The notes beneath the pieces are model-generated. The model was not told the DNA's origin, made no database searches, and saw only the letters and a list, made by a program, of their open reading frames with translations. A stretch of 6,072 bases of DNA from JBAZCO01 sp041654915 (GTDB lineage: Bacteria; Bacillota; Clostridia; Christensenellales; DTU072), in assembly GCA_041654915.1 (NCBI GenBank), contig JBAZCO010000099.1:1-6072 (forward strand), in the 5' to 3' direction. The first letter of the stretch is position 1, and each line of letters starts with the position of its first letter. This document shows positions 1 through 6,072 of the stretch, piece by piece. The position numbers were made by a program, and so were the translations under genes.

Positions 1-3000
1 CCTATTGGATTGCCCAATGCGTCTTGATAACTTACCGTATAGCCAGAAGTTGCTAACTCCTCGGTATCTCCAAAAAATTGAGGGGAATATGTTAGCCTGT
101 TGTATACGGGGGCGGAGTGGAGTAGCGAAAGCGTGCGTGCCGCACGAACAACTGTTAGCGTGCCGCTTTCAAACACAATAGTATAGTTAGGGTTACCAAT
201 ACCGCCCGAACGGGCAATCATATACCCTCCTACGGGGTCGCCCTGTTGGTAGCTGCAACTCAATATGATATCGACAAAATCTTGTTCGTCGTCCGCTCGT
301 TCTACAACGGGAACGCTTGCAGTATAAATAGGCGGTGCAGATTTATATGCGACCTCTATATTATTGGCAGTCACCGTGATAGGCTTGGGGGTTATGGTAA
401 TGCTTGCCGACTTTTGCACACTAATATAATTATCCGCATTATCTTTATAGCTAATATTTATTGTAACAATTTGATTCTCATTCGCATCTATATATCTTTC
501 GCCTTGAATATAAGACATTTGCATATGTTCTTTTAGGTTGGTAGCCGCAATTGTATGATACTCGCCACTGTATGTTACAGTTTTGCCTTCAAACCCAACT
601 TCGTCAATATTGGGTATTGCAGCCTTTACAACCTTGAAGTTCGCCCTGCCGTTATTGCCGCTTAAATCAAGCACATAGTTTATTAAAGGTCTGTTTTCTA
701 CCTTTATGTAATAACCCTGACCCACTCCCGACACGCCTTGTGTGTAGTTTGTAGCAAAAGAATAGTTTGCAATATTGATAAGTTCATCGCTAGTAACATC
801 ACGGTCAACCAAACCTTGAATGTCAAGATTAACATTTTGCAGTATGTAATTTTGTAAATTTGTATTGTAGGGGATTTCCGCATCAATATCGGGGTTGGCT
901 GTCATTATTGGGTTAACAGTCAGTGTGAGGGGGCTAATTTTAAACCTAAAATCCCAATCTAAATTAAATAAAAATTCATAGTTGGGGTGCGTAGCAGTCA
1001 TTACAATAGTGTATGTTCCCGCATTGCCATTTTCAAAATAGCCTTTCCTTTCCAAATCATTTAGGGGCAATTCGCCGCCCGAATAAGCAGAATGCGGTGA
1101 ATAATTTGTAAACTGATAATCGTAAATAGTGCCTTGGATACCATTCTTAGGCACAATTAACTGGTCTATGATAATATTATTTCCTGCGTAAGGTACACCT
1201 TCGCCCGCATCGTCTAAAAGAATACCTATAATATGCTCAAAGTCGCTCTCGCTATATTCTTTTATAGCTTTTTCTATGGTGAAGTATGCATACCCTGCAT
1301 AGCCTGCTTTGCTTTCGGTGGAGCTTACCTCATAATACACCCTAAATGCTCCCGCATTGAGTGCAAAGGGGGTGTCATTGCCCTCCACATTTTTAATTAC
1401 TATATCTGGCTCACCCAGCTCACCAATGGGTACATACTCGCTCGTTTCTGGGTTTTCTTTTTCCCAATGCCAGAGTCCGTAATCGCCTGTCCCGCCCGTA
1501 GGAAGTCCATTATAATCATAATAATATCCCTCTACTATACGCAAGTTATATCCCGACTCCCGATAACTGCGTAGCACTTCACTAGCGGGTAGCGTCAATT
1601 CCTTGTAGGCGATATTATCGGTTGCAAACTTTAGCACGGGGATATCGGCTAATATTCCCTTTTGAAATCCCCAGTTCTCGCCGCTTGTCCGTATAAATGA
1701 ATAAATATCTGCGGGACTATCTGTGCGGGCAATATATTCGCTCCCGTATTTAAGCACAGAATAATAGGGTATCCACTCCGCATCTGTAACGCTCCAAACG
1801 GGGTGAGCATTATAAACATTTCTAACAATGTTACTGCTGTTATAAAATAAAAATGGCAACTCAGAAAAGTTTCTTGTCCTTGATATCTCACCCGTATTTG
1901 AAACCGTCACCCCAACAGCATAGTCGGCTGTACCGTGAGTATTTATTGTTACACCCGATATCCTGCCCGTGTTGGTATGGGCAACGGCAGCAGCATAGTT
2001 GCTTTCCTCCGTAATTGAAAACTCGGCAAACACTTCAACATTGCTAATTAAACCGCCAATCAATTCACCGTTGGTATCCTGCAAGCCTTGATTTTCACCT
2101 ACAAGCAAAGCGCTGCCAGAATAAGCATATCCTCTTACAAACAGGTTCTTTATTTCACCTGTATTTACACCAAACAATTCGCCGCCCAAAATACCGCTTA
2201 TCGCCCTGCCCGCTCCGTCAAATACGCCGGCAAAGTTTGCTATATGAACATTATAATAAACCTCACTGCCGTGGTCATAAAGGGATATACTGTTGGCAAG
2301 ATAAAAATGTATGCCTTCGCTATTCTCCATTTCTGCAATATATGCAAGGTGAGAAGGCTGGGATATAATATATGGATTTTGTTCCGTGCCGCTGCCCTCG
2401 AGCGTTTCGGCAGCCAATGGCGCTGGCTCAGCATTCTCCGCATAAGGAGTGACTGCTTGGTAATCACTTTTGTTGTTATAAAAAACTTTGCCGTTTAGTT
2501 GGTATATTGAAAGTTGCACCGCCTCCGCAATCTCAAGTCCTGCAATGTTATAAAGATTGATATCTTGCCTTTGGGTAACCGTGGGCGGTGTTTCAAGCGC
2601 CTTAAAGTACCAAATGTCAAATAAGTCATCAATATAACCATCTGCAATAAGGCTATCCAAAGGCTCGTTATATTCGCCAGGATATAAACCCTCGTTATCA
2701 TCTCCCACGGGGGAAAGCAGTTTATCGCCATATAGGTAACAATCAAAATAAGACTCCCTAATTATCCCGTTTTTATCAATAATAATTTCCCCGTCCTCTT
2801 GGTGAGCTTTAACATTAATATTGGTAAATGCCCCTGCCTTTTCTGACTCAAATACAACCTTTACGAAACTGTTTTCAATTATTCCGTAATTATAGCCCGT
2901 TAGCCCTCCAACATTATTACCAACAACTCTGCCAGACACCTTTACATTGTCAATCAATCCGTTGTTGAATGCTGTAATAAACCCTGTATTGTTTGCTGTT

Positions 3001-3356
3001 AGTTGGGAATTAATGATATTAACATTCTTTACCACCCCTGTTTCCGTAATTGTGGAAAACAACGATGCCGTGGTTTTTGCGCTTATTAATGAGTGCCCTC
3101 GCCCGTCAAATGTACCTGCAAAAGGAATAGTGGAATTAAATCCCCTGTCGGAAAAATATATATCGTTTTTTAACACATAGGTCTTGCCCGCAGTAATGCC
3201 GCTAATTTTAGTAGAGAAGTCGTTGGCGGTGCTAATGTATATAACTTCTTCCCCGCCTGCGGCAAAAGCCGCAGTGGGCAGCACGGCAAAGACAGTAATC
3301 ACCGCCAAAAAGAGCGTGAACATCAATATTGATATGTATCTTTTTTTTGTGTTCAT
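1..3356 (-). CDS. Large secreted surface protein with GLUG-like beta-helix blocks and MBG/Ig-like repeats, probable adhesin (3' end outside window)
   Basis: The frame opens at ATG 3356-3354 and runs without a stop to base 1, giving 1118 full codons; the C-terminus is missing. Residues 1-32 form a Sec signal peptide: basic MNTKKR, a hydrophobic core, and a likely cleavage after LPTAAFA. Residues about 35-205 and 318-500 are two related blocks. Each has a FAGxFDGxG signature (FAGTFDGRGHSL at 79-90, FAGVFDGAGRAISG at 375-388) followed by short N/G-I-x-N rungs. GGLTGYNYGIIENSF (150-164) matches the GLUG motif, and GSGTEQNPYIIS (321-332) is a typical opening of such blocks. From about 650 onward there are Ig-like/MBG-type repeats with NAGTYTIVMTATHPNYEF (778-795), TITPKPITVTANN (987-999) and NPNYTIVFESGTLTV (1055-1069). 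These families occur in cell-surface adhesins of Firmicutes and Bacteroidetes. The role in attachment is inferred. The ligand is unknown, and any cell-wall anchor would lie in the missing part. The start is fixed by a strong SD 7 nt upstream and by the signal peptide. Confidence 0.9.
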   Translation of the reverse strand, partial: MNTKKRYISILMFTLFLAVITVFAVLPTAAFAAGGEEVIYISTANDFSTKISGITAGKTYVLKNDIYFSDRGFNSTIPFAGTFDGRGHSLISAKTTASLFSTITETGVVKNVNIINSQLTANNTGFITAFNNGLIDNVKVSGRVVGNNVGGLTGYNYGIIENSFVKVVFESEKAGAFTNINVKAHQEDGEIIIDKNGIIRESYFDCYLYGDKLLSPVGDDNEGLYPGEYNEPLDSLIADGYIDDLFDIWYFKALETPPTVTQRQDINLYNIAGLEIAEAVQLSIYQLNGKVFYNNKSDYQAVTPYAENAEPAPLAAETLEGSGTEQNPYIISQPSHLAYIAEMENSEGIHFYLANSISLYDHGSEVYYNVHIANFAGVFDGAGRAISGILGGELFGVNTGEIKNLFVRGYAYSGSALLVGENQGLQDTNGELIGGLISNVEVFAEFSITEESNYAAAVAHTNTGRISGVTINTHGTADYAVGVTVSNTGEISRTRNFSELPFLFYNSSNIVRNVYNAHPVWSVTDAEWIPYYSVLKYGSEYIARTDSPADIYSFIRTSGENWGFQKGILADIPVLKFATDNIAYKELTLPASEVLRSYRESGYNLRIVEGYYYDYNGLPTGGTGDYGLWHWEKENPETSEYVPIGELGEPDIVIKNVEGNDTPFALNAGAFRVYYEVSSTESKAGYAGYAYFTIEKAIKEYSESDFEHIIGILLDDAGEGVPYAGNNIIIDQLIVPKNGIQGTIYDYQFTNYSPHSAYSGGELPLNDLERKGYFENGNAGTYTIVMTATHPNYEFLFNLDWDFRFKISPLTLTVNPIMTANPDIDAEIPYNTNLQNYILQNVNLDIQGLVDRDVTSDELINIANYSFATNYTQGVSGVGQGYYIKVENRPLINYVLDLSGNNGRANFKVVKAAIPNIDEVGFEGKTVTYSGEYHTIAATNLKEHMQMSYIQGERYIDANENQIVTINISYKDNADNYISVQKSASITITPKPITVTANNIEVAYKSAPPIYTASVPVVERADDEQDFVDIILSCSYQQGDPVGGYMIARSGGIGNPNYTIVFESGTLTVVRAARTLSLLHSAPVYNRLTYSPQFFGDTEELATSGYTVSYQDALGNPI
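3341..3348 (-). repeat. A8 homopolymer (coding strand) at codons 3-6 of the adhesin
   Basis: Codons 3-6 read ACA AAA AAA AGA, an uninterrupted run of eight A on the coding strand. Loss of one A puts a TGA at codon 11, and gain of one A leads to a TAG at about codon 40. Either slip would abolish the protein before the mature domain. Whether the tract actually varies cannot be seen from one sequence. Lysine-rich signal-peptide starts in AT-rich genomes often contain such runs by chance. Confidence 0.8.
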
Positions 3357-3363
3357 TGTCTTT

Positions 3364-3370
3364 CTCCTTT
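3364..3370 (-). promoter_or_regulatory. Strong ribosome binding site of the adhesin
   Basis: On the coding strand this reads AAAGGAG, a near-complete anti-16S match, with 7 nt between it and the ATG at 3356. It settles the start codon and predicts efficient translation. It is clearly stronger than the site of the flippase gene upstream. Confidence 0.85.
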
Positions 3371-3413
3371 CTCTTGTTGTCTTTTTCCGTTTTGCAAAAG
3401 ATTTTTTGTTTAT

Positions 3414-3457
3414 CCGCTATACCTAATAATTAAAGCACCACACAAGCTTTATAGCGG
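3414..3457 (-). repeat. Inverted repeat spanning the flippase stop codon, possible mRNA hairpin
   Basis: An 8-bp perfect inverted repeat, CCGCTATA at 3414-3421 and TATAGCGG at 3450-3457, encloses 28 bp and overlaps the TAA stop (3449-3451). A second, mutually exclusive stem pairs TAAAGC (3431-3436) with GCTTTA (3446-3451) around a 9-nt loop. In the minus-strand transcript the inner stem is followed by AAUUAUU, which is only a weak U-rich run, so this is at best a leaky terminator or a processing/stability structure. A poor promoter-like pair also sits here (TTGTGT at 3440-3445, TATAGC at 3416-3421, 18-bp spacer) and could serve the adhesin, but I would not rely on it. Confidence 0.4.
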
Positions 3458-4933
3458 CTTGCTTTCTTTGGTTGCGGATTGCACGGGGGAATTGATTGTC
3501 TTTTTAAACCGCCACGCAATATCTTTTTTTACAAGAGTGATTTTTGTTTTGCCTTTTATCCAATCCCATAGGTGGAACATAAGCCCCATAATTATTGGGA
3601 GGTAGAATACCATAAACCGCCAAAAGAGTACCGCCCAAAAGAGGTAGCCCTCGGGTACTGCCGCACCAAATACGGAATAGAATGCGCCTTCCGCCGCACC
3701 TGAGCCGCCCGGAGTGGGCGCAACAGCCGAGGAGAGAGTTGCATAAAATGTTCGTGAAAGAGCGCTAAACAGCTCCACACCTTCGCCGCCAAAGCTTTTA
3801 ATGATAAAGTACGGCAAAGCGCCCACGGCAATACAGTCAATAATAGAGAGTATGCCTATGCTAAATATCAAGCTCTTGTGCTTACCCAGATACTTGAATG
3901 CGGCAAGAAAACTATCCATAAGGTCTTGCGCTTTGCCAATTTGCTTATCGTAATTTTTAACGATTTTTAGCTTATATAATATACCTACAATCCACTTTGC
4001 CGCCTTTAGCATAAAGGGAACATTCCTAGAAAATATAATGAGGAGCAAGGGTATAACCATTGTATTGAACAACCCTATGTATGCCGCAACACGAATTAAA
4101 GTTGTAACTTCTACCCTCACAAATATAAAAATCATAACGGTAAATATATTTATAGAAAATATCCGTATTGCATACTTTACTACGGGTAAGCTAAATGCTG
4201 TGGGAGCATCTATTGCCGCCCCCGACATATATGCCATTTGGAAGGGTTGCCCGCCCGAGTTCCAAGGTGTGATGCTGTCGTAATACTTGCCAAAGACTGC
4301 TAGCTTTAGCGACAATGCAAAGCGATTGCCATACCCGCACTTGCGAATGAGTATAAAAAATGCAAGGGCATTGGTGATAACATGAGCGACATACATAACA
4401 AAAACGGCAACTATGAATATCCAATATGTTCCCATAGTAGAAAACAGCGCAGATACTCTTACAAATGAGCCGTGGTCGCCGTTGATTTCTGAATAAAGCA
4501 CAGCGCCTATTGCAACAGCGTTTAGCATAATGAATGCAAAAACAACCAACACCCGCACCATCTTTTGTTTGGGTGTCTTTTGGGGTTTTGGTGAGAGTGC
4601 CGCACCTTTGCCCGCTACTGCGCCGCCCTCGCTTGAGGGGTTGCTGTCCTCTAGCGTGCCGCCCTCGCTTGAGGGGTTGCTGTCCTCTAGCGTGCCGCCC
4701 TCGCTTGCAGGGTTGCTGTCCTCTAGCGTGCCGCCCTCGCTTGAGGGGTTGCTGTCCTCTAGCGTGCCGCTTGGGGCTGCTGCTATATCGCTTGCCAAAT
4801 CTTTGCCCTCTGCAATGGCTGCGTCCGATTCAAAAGAAGTTTCCTTAGCGTCTATATCTTCGTTATGAGATGTGCCATTGGCTGGGACAGATGTGATATC
4901 GATTATATTTTCTTGCGTTGATTTTTTGTTCAT
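3449..4933 (-). CDS. Flippase-like integral membrane protein, YbhN/UPF0104 (LPG_synthase_TM) family, with repeat-bearing N-terminal tail
   Basis: The frame extends from TTG 4939 (496 aa), but ATG 4933 (494 aa, starting MNKKSTQEN) is preferred because GGAA lies 10 nt before it and only 4 nt before the TTG. Numbering here counts from the TTG. Residues 1-125 are hydrophilic, acidic and probably disordered, with four 12-residue repeats at 58-105. Hydrophobic segments follow at about 128-149, 171-198, 247-275, 281-303, 356-380, 395-406 and 429-457, then a basic tail (about 461-480). Two family signatures are present: SITPWNSGGQPFQ (222-234), and APTPGGSGAAEGAF (407-420), the conserved PTPGG-x-G-x-x-E hallmark. 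The family (PF03706/TIGR00374) includes the membrane half of MprF, which flips lysyl-phosphatidylglycerol, and archaeal AglD. No C-terminal aminoacyl-transfer domain is present, so this is a stand-alone translocase-like protein. Its substrate is unknown; a lipid or lipid-linked glycan is an inference. Members are usually a little over 300 aa, so the N-tail is the odd part. It has its own promoter, and its TAA lies 92 bp before the adhesin start. Confidence 0.88.
   Translation of the reverse strand: MNKKSTQENIIDITSVPANGTSHNEDIDAKETSFESDAAIAEGKDLASDIAAAPSGTLEDSNPSSEGGTLEDSNPASEGGTLEDSNPSSEGGTLEDSNPSSEGGAVAGKGAALSPKPQKTPKQKMVRVLVVFAFIMLNAVAIGAVLYSEINGDHGSFVRVSALFSTMGTYWIFIVAVFVMYVAHVITNALAFFILIRKCGYGNRFALSLKLAVFGKYYDSITPWNSGGQPFQMAYMSGAAIDAPTAFSLPVVKYAIRIFSINIFTVMIFIFVRVEVTTLIRVAAYIGLFNTMVIPLLLIIFSRNVPFMLKAAKWIVGILYKLKIVKNYDKQIGKAQDLMDSFLAAFKYLGKHKSLIFSIGILSIIDCIAVGALPYFIIKSFGGEGVELFSALSRTFYATLSSAVAPTPGGSGAAEGAFYSVFGAAVPEGYLFWAVLFWRFMVFYLPIIMGLMFHLWDWIKGKTKITLVKKDIAWRFKKTINSPVQSATKESKPL
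4624..4768 (-). repeat. Four tandem 36-bp in-frame repeats in the flippase N-terminal tail
   Basis: The period is exactly 36 bp, encoding GTLEDSNPSSEG four times (residues 58-105 counted from the TTG). Plus-strand units 4624-4659, 4660-4695 and 4732-4767 are identical at DNA level. Unit 4696-4731 differs only by two adjacent bases at 4708-4709, giving Ala for Ser. Identity at synonymous positions points to recent expansion or gene conversion rather than old protein-level conservation. Because the unit is a multiple of three, copy-number change would lengthen or shorten the tail without a frameshift. Confidence 0.97.
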
Positions 4934-4943
4934 ACACAAATAA

Positions 4944-4947
4944 TTCC
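4944..4947 (-). promoter_or_regulatory. Weak ribosome binding site that favours ATG 4933 over TTG 4939
   Basis: The coding strand reads GGAA within AGTGGAATT, 10 nt before ATG 4933 and only 4 nt before the in-frame TTG at 4939. The spacing supports the ATG. The match is short, so translation may be moderate. Confidence 0.5.
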
Positions 4948-4966
4948 ACTAGTTTTAGATAAAAAA

Positions 4967-4995
4967 ATTATACCATATATATATATGTAAAGCAA
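4967..4995 (-). promoter_or_regulatory. Sigma-A type promoter of the flippase gene with extended -10 and an (AT)6 spacer tract
   Basis: The coding strand has -35 TTGCTT (4990-4995), a 17-bp spacer, and -10 TATAAT (4967-4972), a perfect consensus preceded by TGG (4973-4975), which makes an extended -10. The expected transcription start is A at about 4960, leaving a 27-nt leader before ATG 4933. Twelve of the 17 spacer bases are an uninterrupted (AT)6 run (4975-4986). No operator for a known regulator is recognised. Confidence 0.75.
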
Positions 4996-4999
4996 TATT

Positions 5000-5009
5000 C
5001 TTTTAAAAG
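5000..5009. promoter_or_regulatory. 10-bp palindrome just upstream of the flippase -35, possible operator or UP-like element
   Basis: CTTTTAAAAG is a perfect palindrome, separated by 4 bp from the -35 hexamer (4990-4995). Its position would suit a regulator site or an A/T-rich UP-like element. The sequence is simple and such palindromes arise by chance in AT-rich DNA. The rest of the gap up to 5135 contains only short weak stems, and I see no convincing terminator for the upstream gene. Confidence 0.2.
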
Positions 5010-5135
5010 GAAACAATTAGCAAATGCCGCTTTGGGGGTATTTATCACATTACATTCTAAAAACATTTAGATAATATTCACTTGCGGTATTTTAAAGGTC
5101 ATCTCCAGTAAAACAATTTGCAAGCTAGGGATAAG

Positions 5136-6072
5136 CTAATCGTGTTTTTCTTTTTTGCGAACGGGCAAGTGCGCAAACACAATTATTCCGTCAATGATGC
5201 CTGCGGCAACAAAAAACAACCAAACAAGCTTAAACTCCGATAAAAATCTACTAAAAATAAGATAAAATAATGTGGCAAATAATGGCGCTAGCACAAGCGA
5301 GGCGACAAGCGAAGACTTGTTCAAAAATACTTTTATTAGTGTTTGGTACACCAATGCAACTACGATTAATGAGCCTATCAAAATTAAGATAAAGTTTTTA
5401 AAAGCTAGCCCTCTGTATAAAAAGAACAGCATTGTGAGTATTATGCACAAGAACAGTCCCGTAAAAAGCAAGGGAGATTGGCTGTGTCTTTTTTTATTAA
5501 AGTTCCAATTAAGTCTTTTAATTGCAAACCAATAATACAACACAAAAAGCGGTAAAAACGCAAGGGGCGCAAGGCTAAGCCAAGTATTCTTTATCCCTGC
5601 AATAATAAGATAAAGTATTAGCGATAAACCCACCAAAACAAACATAATTTTTTTTGCAATAGCCGCATATTCTTCTTTACTAATGGGCACTTTTGGCGCA
5701 ACCTTAATTATTTGTTTTTGTGAACTTGTTTCTATTGGTATATCGTACGGCAGGCGAGAAACCGCTGTTTCAAACAGAACCTCCAGCGATATGTTTTCCG
5801 CTTTGCACTCCTCTATTTTCTCTATCAATACACTTTTTAAGCTCTGCCTTTTTGCAATAAGCGCAGCGCTTATCTTTTCTCCCGCAAAAGTTTTGTTGAG
5901 GAAGTCTTTTATTTTTTTATCAATTATTTCGTCTAATAGCTCCTCGCTCTGCTCCTCTGCCGCTGTGGGTTGCTCCTCTGCCGCTGTGGGTTGCTCCTCT
6001 GCCGCTGTGGGTTGCTTCTCTGCCGCTGTGGGTTGCTCCTCTGCCGCTGTGGTCTGCTCCTCTTTAATGATC
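5136..6072 (-). CDS. Unrecognised protein with about six membrane helices and an acidic repeat-bearing N-terminal region (5' end outside window)
   Basis: The frame is open from the window edge to TAG at 5138-5136, giving 311 visible residues; the true start is upstream. A TTG at 5828 is internal, since the upstream codons continue in frame with protein-like content, so it should not be used as the start. Visible residues 4-41 are five EEQPTAA-type heptads plus a partial sixth. Residues 42-140 are a charged, mostly helical soluble segment (SEELLDEIIDKKIKDFLNK, then AKRQSLKS and IEKIEECKAENISLEVLFE). Hydrophobic segments follow at about 142-160, 164-184, 200-218, 225-246, 254-274 and 281-300, and the protein ends in a basic LPVRKKEKHD tail, which by the positive-inside rule is probably cytoplasmic. 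I recognise no catalytic motif or named family. A sensor-like or scaffold membrane protein is possible but unsupported. It is co-directional with the flippase gene and separated by 202 bp that include a separate promoter. Confidence 0.85.
   Translation of the reverse strand, partial: IIKEEQTTAAEEQPTAAEKQPTAAEEQPTAAEEQPTAAEEQSEELLDEIIDKKIKDFLNKTFAGEKISAALIAKRQSLKSVLIEKIEECKAENISLEVLFETAVSRLPYDIPIETSSQKQIIKVAPKVPISKEEYAAIAKKIMFVLVGLSLILYLIIAGIKNTWLSLAPLAFLPLFVLYYWFAIKRLNWNFNKKRHSQSPLLFTGLFLCIILTMLFFLYRGLAFKNFILILIGSLIVVALVYQTLIKVFLNKSSLVASLVLAPLFATLFYLIFSRFLSEFKLVWLFFVAAGIIDGIIVFAHLPVRKKEKHD
5949..6062 (-). repeat. Tandem 21-bp in-frame repeats (five and a partial sixth) in the six-helix membrane protein
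   Basis: Units of 21 bp encode EEQTTAA, EEQPTAA, EKQPTAA, EEQPTAA and EEQPTAA, then a partial EEQ. In transcript order they occupy 6062-6042, 6041-6021, 6020-6000, 5999-5979 and 5978-5958, with 5957-5949 partial. Units 2, 4 and 5 are identical at DNA level. Unit 3 has one substitution (E to K) and unit 1 has two in adjacent codons. The near identity indicates recent duplication, and copy-number changes would stay in frame. Confidence 0.95.

Noticed and set aside
246..3426. Small plus-strand open frames of about 77-136 codons (for example 246-536, 1233-1574, 2088-2498, 2947-3180, 3184-3426) and short minus-strand ones at 704-886, 1649-1891, 2240-2467 and 2495-2746
   Set aside because: All but the last lie wholly inside the continuous minus-strand adhesin frame, and 3184-3426 overlaps its first 58 codons and its ribosome binding site. 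They have unconvincing composition, no domain motifs and no good ribosome binding sites, so they are antisense or out-of-frame shadows.
4624..4768. A CRISPR array or an integration/attachment site, suggested by regular 36-bp direct repeats
   Set aside because: The units are contiguous with no spacers, stay in frame, and lie inside a gene with clear family motifs. They are coding repeats.
4530..4868. Plus-strand frames 4530-4868 and 4534-4848 with Leu/Ser- or Cys/Pro/Arg-rich repeats
   Set aside because: They are antisense readings of the 36-bp repeats in the flippase gene. Repeats with a length divisible by three keep several frames open. The minus frame has the family motifs and the promoter.
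5041..5135. A rho-independent terminator after the six-helix membrane protein
   Set aside because: Only a 5-bp stem (ctaaa/tttag near 5057-5071) and other very short stems were seen, without a G/C-rich stem plus U-tract. Not supported.
5136..5828. Treating the last gene as a complete 230-residue protein beginning at TTG 5828
   Set aside because: The frame continues upstream without a stop to the window edge, with repeat and helical protein-like sequence, and the TTG has no clear Shine-Dalgarno site. The gene is 5'-truncated by the window.

Overview
The window reads as a chromosomal segment of a low-GC Gram-positive bacterium, most likely a Clostridia/Firmicutes lineage. This is an inference from four things: a strong AAAGGAG Shine-Dalgarno site, AT-rich intergenic DNA with a sigma-A type promoter, a Gram-positive style long signal peptide, and protein families common in gut Clostridia. 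TGG encodes tryptophan, TAA and TAG end the two genes whose stops are visible, and nothing suggests a non-standard code. I cannot name the genus.

All three genes lie on the minus strand, so transcription runs from high to low coordinates. First (6072 to 5136) comes the C-terminal part of an unrecognised membrane protein. Its 5' end is outside the window, and it has a soluble tail with a 7-residue tandem repeat followed by about six membrane helices. A 202-bp gap (4934-5135) follows, holding a good promoter with an (AT)6 tract in its spacer. Next (4933 to 3449) is a YbhN/UPF0104-type flippase-like membrane protein (LPG_synthase_TM family). Its long acidic N-terminal tail carries four near-identical 12-residue repeats. 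After 92 bp containing an inverted repeat and a strong ribosome binding site comes a very large secreted protein (3356 to 1, cut by the window edge). It has a signal peptide, two GLUG-like beta-helix blocks and a series of MBG/Ig-like repeats, so it is a probable surface adhesin. Its reading frame stays open for 1118 full codons and explains the whole left half of the window. The many small plus-strand ORFs there are shadows.

The genes may form a loose co-directional group, but no direct functional link can be shown. The theme that stands out is repeat instability. Two neighbouring, unrelated membrane proteins each carry an in-frame, nearly DNA-identical tandem repeat in their soluble N-terminal tails. 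The flippase promoter has a dinucleotide tract between -35 and -10. The adhesin has an A8 tract at codons 3-6. Each could vary in copy number, changing tail length or switching expression. That is a hypothesis, testable by comparing strains or reads. I found no RNA genes, CRISPR arrays, insertion sequences or clear mobile-element boundaries.
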